NCBI RefSeq assembly: GCF_004348335.1
Contig: NZ_SMJW01000020.1
Span: 1 to 51,255 of the forward strand
Length of the DNA stretch: 51,255 bases
Source: Actinomadura bangladeshensis
Lineage (GTDB): Bacteria; Actinomycetota; Actinomycetes; Streptosporangiales; Streptosporangiaceae
Direction of reading: 5' to 3'
Shown here: positions 44,690 through 51,255 of the stretch, in pieces
Layout of the letters: every line of letters begins with the position of its first letter
Position numbering within the stretch: the stretch's first letter is position 1
Notes under the pieces: model-generated
What the model was told of the DNA's origin: nothing
Databases searched by the model: none
Seen by the model: the letters and a program-made list of their open reading frames with translations, nothing else
Program-made: the position numbers and the translations under genes

Positions 44690-44958
44690 CGTGCGCAGAC
44701 AGCACCCGGCAGATCGGCTCAGGATCTCGTTCGCCCGGCGCAGCTCGGCTGATTCCTCGGTCGTGGTCCCCGGCCGGGCGCCGGCGTCGACCTTGGCCCG
44801 ACGCACCCAGGACCGCACCGTCTCGGTCGAGGTGACTCATGCTTGGCCGCGACCGCCTTCATCGCCGACCACTCACCGTGGTAGTCCGGACGGACCTCGG
44901 CCACCATCCTGAGCCGCGCGCCTGCGCAGCTCAGGGGATAGGGGGACGGACGTGCCAT
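44690..44958 (-). mobile_element. IS3-family OrfA remnant with frameshift
   Basis: ATG 44958 reads MARPSPYPL and then RMVAEVRPDYHGEWSAMKAV, the start of an IS3-family OrfA. At about 44836 the frame shifts to STETVRSWVRRAKVDAG and ELRRANEIL, its coiled part. OrfB is absent, and the copy ends at the IS256 fragment. A deletion between two elements is the simplest explanation. Confidence 0.8.
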
Positions 44959-45049
44959 GACTCGATCCTCTCAGGGAAACGAGCCTCCATCCGACCCGGG
45001 GCGCTTCAGAGTCCATTAACGAGCGACTAACAAACGATCATTCGGGGGA

Positions 45050-45499
45050 GTGACGTTGGGGTACGCGTTCAAACGCATCGACCGCCACGGCAAGCCGCGC
45101 CTACAAGCACGTCATGCCCGAGTTCGGCGCGATGCGGATGATGGACATCCTGCCCGAGCACGTCCGCGCCTGGATCAAGCGCATGAAGAAGAACGCAGCC
45201 CCCGCGAACCCCGCCGACGCGAGACCGACGGCCACGTCCCCGCCAACTGGTTCCCCAACCGGATCTGGAAGCCCGCCCTCAAGAAGGCCGACTCGGACCC
45301 GAAGGTCCGCATCCACGACCTCCGCCACACCCACGCGTCCTGGCTCCTGGCCGGCGGCGCCGACCTTCAGGTCGTGAAGGAATGCCTTGGCCACGGATCC
45401 ATATCCACCACCGAGCGCTACCTGCACACCCTTGACGACGCCGACGACACCGTCCTCGCCGCCTTCGACAGGATTCGCAGCCGCCGTCGCACCGACTGA
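45050..45499 (+). pseudogene. Tyrosine recombinase (integrase) remnant, internally deleted
   Basis: Two frames contribute. One gives MPEFGAMRMMDILPEHVRAW (core-binding domain). The other gives VPANWFPNRIWKPALKKAD, then HDLRHTHASWLLAGGADLQV and GHGSISTTERYLHTLDD with the catalytic H-x-x-R-H, His and Tyr. The middle third of the gene, with the first catalytic Arg, is missing, so it is inactive. It belongs to a different integrase lineage from the relic at 37.5 kb. Confidence 0.82.
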
Positions 45500-45961
45500 C
45501 GAACTGAACGTTCTGCTTGAAGCGGGCCGAACAAGGAGACGCCAAGCGGAAGCGATCGTCCGCTATGTCTGTGTCATCCTGCAGCGATGATGAGTTGCGC
45601 AACCTCCGAATTAAAAGTTCGAAATCGTGAGATCAGGGCGGCACTCTCAGTGTTATTGCGTGCCGTTCTTTCCGCATGAATCCCTATTCGCGCGCTGTTT
45701 TATGTCGCCGCGTCCCGATCTGATTCGAGACTGCCGAGCCGTCAACGAGCCGCCACGACCATTAACGATGATTGGGCTTCCTCGTCGGCGGCGCCGCTCG
45801 ACCTGCGCAAGTGGGTGTTCGGGTATGTGCAGGTGTAGCAGGTCGTCAACCTCCGGGGAGGACGATCATGTCGGCGGCGAAGGTGAGCCGGGGACTGGCC
45901 GGCGGAGTCGCCCTCGGCAGCGGCGATCGAGTATCGCCGCGCGCTACCTGACTCGTCCCTC
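45500..45961. other. Gap of about 460 bases, no gene recognised
   Basis: Lower GC than the rest in its first half (45590-45700). A short plus-strand frame at 45870 (MSAAKVSRGLAGGVALGSG) looks like the start of a signal peptide but stops quickly. Nothing else was identified. Confidence 0.35.
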
Positions 45962-46621
45962 TCAAACGCTGTCGCGGTGGGCGGCGGAGGCCATTCCGAG
46001 CCAGGTGTGGGGGTTGCGTTCCCAGCACCAGCCGAGTTTGGGGGCGTTCTTGCTGATCCATATCGCCGGGACGCGGCGGTCGCCGCAGCGTGATCCGCCC
46101 AGGGAGTAGCATTTGTTCTTGACCAGGACCTCTGGGAACTGGGTGGTCATGGCTATGCCCTCCTCGATGGTGAGCAGGGTCCTTTCCCGGGCGCCGATGG
46201 TCTCCATGGCGTCGTTGGGGATGGCGCCGCAGAACTCCTCGCCGCGTTCGATGTCGAACAGCAGGTAGACCGGCTGGTCGGGGAGGTCGGCCTCCTTGAT
46301 GGCGACGAAGCGTTCGAGGGATCCAGGTTCGAAGGAATGGTCGACGAAACCGGTCTTGGCCTTTCCGTGCAGGGTGGTGCGCGGCATCATCTGCTCGATC
46401 GGGACGACCTGGCGCTGCACCACCAGCAGGAAGGGCAGTCGGCCGGCATCGGGCTCGCAAGCGAGCTTCCCGGCGTTCACGGCGACAGGCCGCAAGGGCG
46501 TGACCAGGGCGCGGAACTGCTCTGGGGTCATGCCGGCCATGGCCGGGTATTCGCGCTCGACCAGGTTGTGGACCTGCCGGTCGAATTCTGCGCCCGCGTC
46601 GAAGGTCGTCTGCGGTGTCAT
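45962..46621 (-). CDS. DUF5701 family protein
   Basis: A 219-residue protein. The family is recognised by VEREYPAMAGMTPEQFRALV near the N terminus, LLTIEEGIAMTTQFPEVL and the strongly conserved C-terminal block with SRCGDRRVPAIWIS and KLGWCWERNPHTWLG. No reaction is known; conserved Cys, His and Trp near the end suggest a ligand or metal site. GAAAGGACCTC precedes ATG 46621. It stands alone between the relic region and the streptogramin genes. Confidence 0.85.
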   Translation of the reverse strand: MTPQTTFDAGAEFDRQVHNLVEREYPAMAGMTPEQFRALVTPLRPVAVNAGKLACEPDAGRLPFLLVVQRQVVPIEQMMPRTTLHGKAKTGFVDHSFEPGSLERFVAIKEADLPDQPVYLLFDIERGEEFCGAIPNDAMETIGARERTLLTIEEGIAMTTQFPEVLVKNKCYSLGGSRCGDRRVPAIWISKNAPKLGWCWERNPHTWLGMASAAHRDSV

Positions 46622-46730
46622 GAGGTCCTTTCGTAAGAGCCGGCGGTTCAGAGATCTGGGGCCGGGAGAGTCCGATGGCGCGGCCCGCCGCGTCTTCGGG
46701 CACCGCCCCGTCCAGCAGGGGGGCTCGCTC

Positions 46731-46853
46731 CTATGAGGGCGGCTGGCGAGTTCGGGGGAGTCCTCGGAAGAACTGCGCCGATTCGTTGCAATCCCCGGCG
46801 GCGATGATGGTGTGGTTGAGCTTGACCGGTACGCCTGCCTGTCTCCTGTTCAT
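46731..46853 (-). pseudogene. N-terminal fragment of a VOC/glyoxalase-family gene
   Basis: A 40-codon frame from ATG 46853. VKLNHTIIAAGDCNESAQFF is the first strand and helix of a VOC-fold protein (usual form 'vkLNHtIvaarDkeeSA.Ff'). It ends in unrelated PPS and a stop. Its start overlaps the end of the lyase gene, so it was probably the operon's last gene before truncation. Confidence 0.6.
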
Positions 46854-47725
46854 CGGGTGATGCGGGCGAGGGCGCCGGTTTCCAGCGCCGCCCACAGGGC
46901 GCCGTCCGGGCCGAGGGTGATGCCGTGGGGTTCCGAGCGGGGGGTGGGCAGGTCGTACACCTGGATCAGGCCATCGCCGGTGATGGAGCCGACGCGATTG
47001 CCGCCCCACTCGGTGAACCACTGCTCACCGTTGGGGCCGGGCGTGATGGCGTGCGGCCGGGCGGTCCGGTCGGGCAGCGCGAACTCGGTCACCCGCCCGT
47101 CGGTGGTCATCCGGCCGATCTGCCCGGCGGCGATCTCGACGAACCACACGCAGCCATCGTGTCCGGCCGCGATGCCCACCGGCGCTGCGGCCTCGGTCGG
47201 CAGGGGGTGGACGGCGATCGCCCCGTCCATGCCGATCCGCCCGATCGCGTTGGCCTGATTCAGGGTGAACCACATCCCGCCGTCCGTACCGGCGGTGATC
47301 GCGGAGGGGAACGCGCCGGTGGCGGGGAGCGGGAACTCGCTGACCCGGCCTTCGGTGGTGATCCGGCCGATCCGGTCGGCGGCGGTCTGGGTGAACCACA
47401 GCGCGCCGTCGGGTCCGGTGGCGATGCCGTACGGGCCGCAGCGGGGGGTGGGCAGCGGAAACTCAGAGACCGTGCCGTCGGGGGCGATCCGGCCTATCCG
47501 GTGCGCCTGGTACTCGGTGAACCACAGCGCCCCGTCCGGCCCGGTCGTGATGATCGTCGGCCCGCACGCAGGATCGAGCCGGTGGATGCCGGGCTCCTGG
47601 CCGGGGAGGAGCCGGCCGATACCGCCACCGCGGACGAGCGTGAACCACAGCGCCCCGTCCGGCCCGGTCGTGACGGCATACGGGCCGCCGCTGCGGTCGG
47701 CTACGACGTGTTCCCTGATGATCAA
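46850..47725 (-). CDS. vgb: Virginiamycin B (streptogramin B) lyase-like protein
   Basis: A 291-residue protein with seven propeller blades, each carrying [13 protein letters not shown] repeats (about residues 18, 60, 102, 144, 186, 228 and 270). It follows the Vgb pattern: [21 protein letters not shown](A/T)xxG, and [11 protein letters not shown] where the catalytic Glu is expected. Vgb opens the ester of type B streptogramins by elimination, without hydrolysis. TTG 47725 overlaps the acetyltransferase stop (TTGA), so translation is coupled. Substrate specificity is inferred from family likeness; some chromosomal homologues have other roles. Confidence 0.85.
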   Translation of the reverse strand: MIIREHVVADRSGGPYAVTTGPDGALWFTLVRGGGIGRLLPGQEPGIHRLDPACGPTIITTGPDGALWFTEYQAHRIGRIAPDGTVSEFPLPTPRCGPYGIATGPDGALWFTQTAADRIGRITTEGRVSEFPLPATGAFPSAITAGTDGGMWFTLNQANAIGRIGMDGAIAVHPLPTEAAAPVGIAAGHDGCVWFVEIAAGQIGRMTTDGRVTEFALPDRTARPHAITPGPNGEQWFTEWGGNRVGSITGDGLIQVYDLPTPRSEPHGITLGPDGALWAALETGALARITR

Positions 47726-48378
47726 CGGTCTTCTCCGCGGCGGTGCTGGGCGGCGATGCGTTCGATGTCGGCGGGGGTGCCGGCCATGATGGTGCGGACG
47801 TGCTCGGTGATCAGGCCGGTGGGCCAGTCCCACCAGGCGGCATGGCGGAGCCGCTCCACGTCGGCGTCGTCGAAGCGCCGCCGGATCTGGCGTGCCGGGT
47901 TGCCGCCCACGATCGTGTACGGCGGCACGTCCGTCGTGACGACCGCGCCGGCCGCGATGATGGCTCCGTCGCCGATCCGCACGCCGGGCATGACGACGGA
48001 CTGGTAGCCGAACCACACGTCATTGCCGACGACGGTGTCGCCCCGGCTGGGCATCTCGGTGACGATGTCCAGGGTCTCCTCGGCCCACTGGCCGCCGAAC
48101 ATGGTGAACGGAAATGTGGACACGCCCATCGTCGGGTGCTCGGCGCCGGCCATCAAGAACCTGGTTCCGGTCGCGATCGCGCAGTACTTGCCGATGACCA
48201 GCCGCTCGGGCCCGTAGGCGTAGAGCACGTTGCGGTGCTCGAAGTCGGTCGCGTGGTCGGGATCGTCGTAGTAGGTGTATTCGCCCACGGTGATCGCCGG
48301 CGAGCTGACCAGTGCTTTGAGGAACACCACCCGGCGGTGGGCCGGCAGCGGGTGAACGGTGGTCGGGTCGGGAGACAA
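47722..48378 (-). CDS. vat: Vat-type streptogramin A / xenobiotic acetyltransferase
   Basis: A 218-residue left-handed beta-helix acetyltransferase. Features: [20 protein letters not shown] near the start, [30 protein letters not shown] with the catalytic His81 (His82 in Vat proteins), and hexapeptide repeats [16 protein letters not shown] and [17 protein letters not shown]. It would acetylate type A streptogramins using acetyl-CoA. TTG 48378 is chosen because GAAGGA lies 6 bases upstream and the length then matches the family. It is divergent from a LysR gene. Confidence 0.88.
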   Translation of the reverse strand: MSPDPTTVHPLPAHRRVVFLKALVSSPAITVGEYTYYDDPDHATDFEHRNVLYAYGPERLVIGKYCAIATGTRFLMAGAEHPTMGVSTFPFTMFGGQWAEETLDIVTEMPSRGDTVVGNDVWFGYQSVVMPGVRIGDGAIIAAGAVVTTDVPPYTIVGGNPARQIRRRFDDADVERLRHAAWWDWPTGLITEHVRTIMAGTPADIERIAAQHRRGEDR

Positions 48379-48514
48379 CGAGAGTCCTTCGCAGATCGGT
48401 CGGGTTCGCCACGTCCTGGGCGGCGCGGCGCAAGCGGCGGCCCGGGCGCGTTGAACGGGTCCCACTCTCCGCCAAGGACCGGTCTTGATCAACGTGGACT
48501 TCGTAAACTGATCG

Positions 48515-48530
48515 ATAACCCGGCTGTTAT
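48515..48530. promoter_or_regulatory. Inverted repeat at the LysR gene start
   Basis: ATAACCCGGCTGTTAT has arms ATAAC(C) and TGTTAT, overlapping the ATG at 48529. It is a plausible LysR autoregulatory site in the 150-base gap shared with the divergent vat gene. Confidence 0.4.
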
Positions 48531-49446
48531 GGATCGGAACGAGGCGCGAGTGGAGCTGCGGGACATCGAGATCTTCCTGGCCCTGGCCGAGGAACTGCAC
48601 TTCGGCCGCACCGCCGAGCGGCTGCACGTCTCCCAGGCCCGCGTCAGCCAATCGATCAAGAAGCAGGAGCGCCGCATCGGCGCTCCGCTGTTCGACCGCA
48701 CCAGCCGCAAGGTGCGCATCACCCCCGCCGGAGAACACCTGTACCGGGAGCTCGGCGCCGGCTACCGCCAGATCATGGACGGGATCGAAGCGGTGTCCGC
48801 CGCCGCCCGCGGCACCTCGGGGACGCTGACCCTGGGCGCCATGGGCCCGCAGGCCTGGATGATCCAGGAGGCCGTGGAGCTGTTCCGGACCCGTTACCCG
48901 GCCGCCCGGATCCGCCACCGCGACATCAACCCGATCGATCCACTCTCCCTGCTCCGCTCCGGCGAGATCGACCTCGGACTGCTCTGGCTGCCGATCCGCG
49001 AACCCGATTTCACCGTCGGCCCGGTCACGCACACCTCCGCCCTCATGCTCATGGTCGCCGACACCCACCCCTTCGCCGGGCGCGAATCGGTCTGCCTGGA
49101 GGACTTCGGCGACTGCACCTTCATCTCGCCCAAGTCCGCGGTTCCGGCATACGTCGAGGAGGTCTTCCAGCCCTCTCACACCCCCGCCGGCCGCCCCATC
49201 CGGCGCGGGCCGCAAGTCGCGAGCTGGCACGACCAGTTGACGGCGGTCAGTTCCGGGCAGGCCGTCGCCGCGACCGTGGTCGAGGCCGCCCGCTTCTACC
49301 CCTGGCCCAACCTGGTCTACGTCCCCGTCCGCGACGCCCCGCCCTGCCGATGGGCTCTCGTCTGGCGCACCGTCAACGCGGCCCCGCTCCTGCGAGCCTT
49401 CGCCCAAACCGTCCGCGACCTCGACACGTCCAGCGTGCAGGAATGA
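48529..49446 (+). CDS. LysR-family transcriptional regulator
   Basis: A 305-residue protein. The HTH is at about 8-66 ([53 protein letters not shown]). The effector domain at about 95-300 has periplasmic-binding-protein folds ([22 protein letters not shown]). ATG 48529 gives seven extra residues over GTG 48550, which starts at the domain; neither has a good ribosome site. Its divergent position points to control of vat-vgb, perhaps by the antibiotic or a metabolite. Confidence 0.92.
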   Translation: MDRNEARVELRDIEIFLALAEELHFGRTAERLHVSQARVSQSIKKQERRIGAPLFDRTSRKVRITPAGEHLYRELGAGYRQIMDGIEAVSAAARGTSGTLTLGAMGPQAWMIQEAVELFRTRYPAARIRHRDINPIDPLSLLRSGEIDLGLLWLPIREPDFTVGPVTHTSALMLMVADTHPFAGRESVCLEDFGDCTFISPKSAVPAYVEEVFQPSHTPAGRPIRRGPQVASWHDQLTAVSSGQAVAATVVEAARFYPWPNLVYVPVRDAPPCRWALVWRTVNAAPLLRAFAQTVRDLDTSSVQE

Positions 49447-49734
49447 CCCGGCCACCACCTACGGCCAAGAGTGCTCAGGTTTCGGGGAAATACGTGGGAG
49501 GACGCGGGGCCCGGACCAAGCCGGCGATCCGCCACCGAGCCGCCATCTCGTCCCACTCGGGCACGCCCGCCAGCACACGGAGCCAGCCCCCCCGCCCGGG
49601 CAGTGCGGGAGCGCTCAGACGCAGCCAACAGCGGTATCGATCGAAACGGAGCCCTTGTGGGCGCGTAGACCAAGATGTCCGCCCGGCACTCCTTGACCCG
49701 TCTCACCGACTGCAACGGTCACTGCCGGTCACGG

Positions 49735-50358
49735 TCACACGGGGCGGCACAGAGCGTGCTCGGCGGCGTAGGCCAGCAGGGTGGCGACGGTGGCGGGAGA
49801 CATTGATCGTCCTGTGAACAGCAGGTCGAAGGCGTCGAAGCTGGTGTGGAGCCACAGTAGGTGACCGGCCTGGTCGACGGTGACCCCATCGCGGAGTGCG
49901 CCTTGGTCGTGGAGGCGCTGGGCCAGATCGTTCATGCCCTGGGTACGGCCGTCCTCAAGGCGGCGCACGGTGCCGCCGACGGCGTCGGCGTCGAGTTGCG
50001 CCATGGAGAACAGGGCGCGAAGTACGTCTCGGTGCGCGGCGTACATGTGCACGTTGGCGGTGATCCCGTCGCGGAGCCCGCGCCGGGCCTCGGGTTGCAG
50101 GACGGCGGTGACCATGTCGGTGAAGCCGCCACGGTGGAGCAGATCCATACCGAGCGCGTTGAACAGGCCCGCGCGTGATCCGAAAACGGTGTAGATCGTC
50201 GAGCGGGACACCTCGGCGAGCTGGGCGACCTTGTCCATGCTGACCTGCTCGGAGGGGGCGTCGACGAGGCGCTGGTAGACGGCGTTCAGGATGCGTCGCC
50301 GGGTCTGATCGGCGGCCTTGGCCCGCAGCCGCTGCTCGTACTTACGGGTAGGGGGCAT
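49735..50358 (-). CDS. TetR-family transcriptional regulator
   Basis: A 207-residue protein. The N-terminal HTH at about 20-70 has QVSMDKVAQLAEVSRSTIYTVFGSRAGLFNAL. The C-terminal domain binds an unknown ligand. ATG 50358 is preferred over an upstream start, because the extra 17 residues would overlap the operator region. Three repeated operator-like palindromes lie immediately upstream, between it and the divergent 99-residue gene. Confidence 0.93.
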   Translation of the reverse strand: MPPTRKYEQRLRAKAADQTRRRILNAVYQRLVDAPSEQVSMDKVAQLAEVSRSTIYTVFGSRAGLFNALGMDLLHRGGFTDMVTAVLQPEARRGLRDGITANVHMYAAHRDVLRALFSMAQLDADAVGGTVRRLEDGRTQGMNDLAQRLHDQGALRDGVTVDQAGHLLWLHTSFDAFDLLFTGRSMSPATVATLLAYAAEHALCRPV

Positions 50359-50382
50359 GCCTCTGAGTCTACCGCTTCGCTT

Positions 50383-50431
50383 GACAGCACGTCCTATGAA
50401 AGACAGCATGTCCAGCGAAAGACAGGTTGTC
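50383..50431. promoter_or_regulatory. Three palindromic operators at exact 19-bp spacing
   Basis: GACAGCACGTC (50383), GACAGCATGTC (50402) and GACAGGTTGTC (50421) share the palindromic form GACA-n3/4-GTC and start 19 bases apart. The last two also share a preceding GAAA. A TTGACA at 50381 could be the -35 of the plus-strand gene. The array lies between the divergent TetR gene and the small downstream gene, so it is the likely TetR site. Confidence 0.72.
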
Positions 50432-50473
50432 CGACGAAAACAACCAGTGCCGTCGTGCCATTAGGAGTCCGCA

Positions 50474-50773
50474 ATGCGCGTGATGATCCGCTACGCCGTC
50501 AAGCCGGAGCTGGTCGACCACAGCCTCGAGTTGCTGCGACAGGTCTATTCGGACCTGGAGAGCAGCCGACCGCCGCGACTGCGCTACGAGACCTTCCGTC
50601 TGGAGGGCACCGACCAGTTCATGGCCATCATCGAGTCCGACGGTGGCCCGGCCGAGGCCGCCCACCACCACCTGCTCTCCTTCCAGCGTTACCGGACCGC
50701 GCTGAACGAGATCTGCACCCAGCTGCCGTCCGTGACCCATCTGGAATCGGTCGGGGCCTACCAGTTCCGGTGA
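50474..50773 (+). CDS. Small antibiotic-monooxygenase-fold (ABM-like) protein
   Basis: A 99-residue dimeric alpha/beta-barrel type protein. RVMIRYAVKPELVDHSLELL starts the fold, and the middle has LRYETFRLEGTDQFMAI. Such proteins act as monooxygenases or ligand-binding dimers without cofactor; specific activity is unknown. TTAGGAGTCC lies before ATG 50474. It is followed closely by an FMN reductase gene (now broken), a pairing that suggests quinone or flavin-linked redox under TetR control. Confidence 0.8.
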   Translation: MRVMIRYAVKPELVDHSLELLRQVYSDLESSRPPRLRYETFRLEGTDQFMAIIESDGGPAEAAHHHLLSFQRYRTALNEICTQLPSVTHLESVGAYQFR

Positions 50774-50805
50774 ACCCCCCCGCCACTCACCCAAGGAGAC
50801 CCTTG

Positions 50806-51046
50806 GTGATCCGTATCGCCCTCGTTGTCGGCAGCACCCGCCCCGGCCGCCGTGGCATCGCCGTGGCCCGCTGGGTCCTTGACACCGCTGCCACTCACCC
50901 GGCCGTCGCCGACGGCCGCGCCAGCATCGACATCCTGGATGTGGCCGGCTTTGATCTGCCGATGCTGGACGAGCCGGTCCCGACCGCCTTCGGCACCTAC
51001 GCCCACTCCCACACCCGCCGCGGTCCCAGGCGGTCGCGGCATCGGA
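50806..51046 (+). pseudogene. NADPH-dependent FMN reductase, frameshifted and cut by an IS
   Basis: GTG 50806 (AAGGAG upstream) encodes IRIALVVGSTRPGRRGIAVA, the FMN phosphate loop, then DLPMLDEPVP and HTRR. At 51021-51022 one base is missing: the expected next codons W-S-Q-A-V-A-A-S lie in the next frame. About 25 bases later IS3-type sequence begins. Only the first 80 residues remain of a protein usually of 180 or more. Confidence 0.8.
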
Positions 51047-51049
51047 GCC

Positions 51050-51255
51050 TGTCAAACTCGTTGAGACAGTTCAGGCTGCGGGTTGGGCCTGGTTGTTCTC
51101 CTGGTTCTTGTCCTTGGGTGGTTCGTTTATCCAGGCCTTGTCGGGCAGTTCGGGCGGGACGGGCCTGGTGTGGAACCGTTCGGGGTTGGCGGTGTAGGCG
51201 GCGGCCAGTACCTTGCAGCGGCGGTCTCGGATCTTGGTCGCGGTGCCGTCATGGA
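51050..51255 (-). mobile_element. IS3-family transposase (OrfB) C-terminal end, cut by the contig edge
   Basis: The minus strand is open from the right edge to TGA at 51071-51073 and encodes about 60 residues: HDGTATKIRDRRCKVLAAAY, TANPERFHTRPVPPELP and KAWINEPP. These match the tail of IS3-family integrase-type transposases. TGTCAAACTCGTTGAGACA at 51050 is the likely terminal inverted repeat. An IS copy at the end explains why assembly stopped here. Confidence 0.85.

Noticed and set aside
37490..45499. The two integrase relics being halves of one gene split by an insertion
   Set aside because: The first relic (TRSLRLVHAILKR type) and the second (PEFGAMRMMDILPEH type) belong to different integrase lineages and both contain core-binding segments, so they are not complementary halves.

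Overview
The window is high-GC, dense, actinobacterial DNA. GTG and TTG starts are common, genes overlap by 4 bases, and the families are typical of filamentous actinomycetes. Gene content suggests a Streptosporangiales/Thermomonosporaceae-like (Actinomadura-type) organism; this is inferred from gene families only, because no rRNA or tRNA is present. It is an assembly contig: the left end carries a Nextera adapter and the right end stops inside an IS3-family transposase.

Layout. (1) 0.04-5.5 kb: the tail of an arabinosyltransferase-like gene; a divergent flavin/ferric-reductase set (ApbE, FMN-binding protein, ferric-reductase-like membrane flavoprotein); and a two-component system with three 11-bp operator repeats between the divergent units. 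(2) 5.5-22.8 kb: a stress/redox block with a P2-type cation ATPase, a flavodoxin, an ABC exporter, a 1572-residue membrane/kinase fusion, a secreted polysaccharide deacetylase, a P1B-5 metal ATPase with a hemerythrin tail, a universal stress protein and a CBS protein. Short GGGAC-type dyads resembling DosR/DevR sites recur in its intergenic gaps, often 65-71 bases before a start codon, and one more lies at 29.8 kb. (3) 23-29.7 kb: a reactive-sulfur block with DUF302, thioredoxin, two broken CsoR/CstR-type genes, a YwiC-like protein, and an operon of rhodanese, TauE-type transporter and persulfide dioxygenase. Its promoter is bracketed by ATACCCC/GGGGTAT palindromes. (4) 29.9-37.4 kb: a CDF metal exporter; a copper-chaperone-like protein, a Crp/Fnr regulator and a CPG-motif P-type ATPase linked by two FNR-like sites; and a quinol-type nitric oxide reductase.

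(5) 37.5-45.5 kb: a stretch bounded by two decayed tyrosine recombinases. It holds a PGRP-type amidase, a PadR/membrane-protein pair, a 1000-residue NACHT-type NTPase and an IS256/IS3 scar. (6) 46-51 kb: DUF5701, a streptogramin-resistance-like pair (Vgb-type lyase and Vat-type acetyltransferase) divergent from a LysR regulator, and a TetR regulator with three operators at 19-bp spacing in front of a small monooxygenase-fold gene. After that comes an FMN reductase gene broken by a frameshift and an IS3 insertion.

Taken together, regions 2-4 look like a programme for low oxygen, nitric oxide, metals and persulfide stress. No DosR/DosS pair lies in the window, so the shared regulator is inferred. 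Many small broken genes (Pat-like, STAS, CsoR twice, MFS, DUF2231, VOC, integrases) lie between the intact ones and indicate repeated rearrangement.
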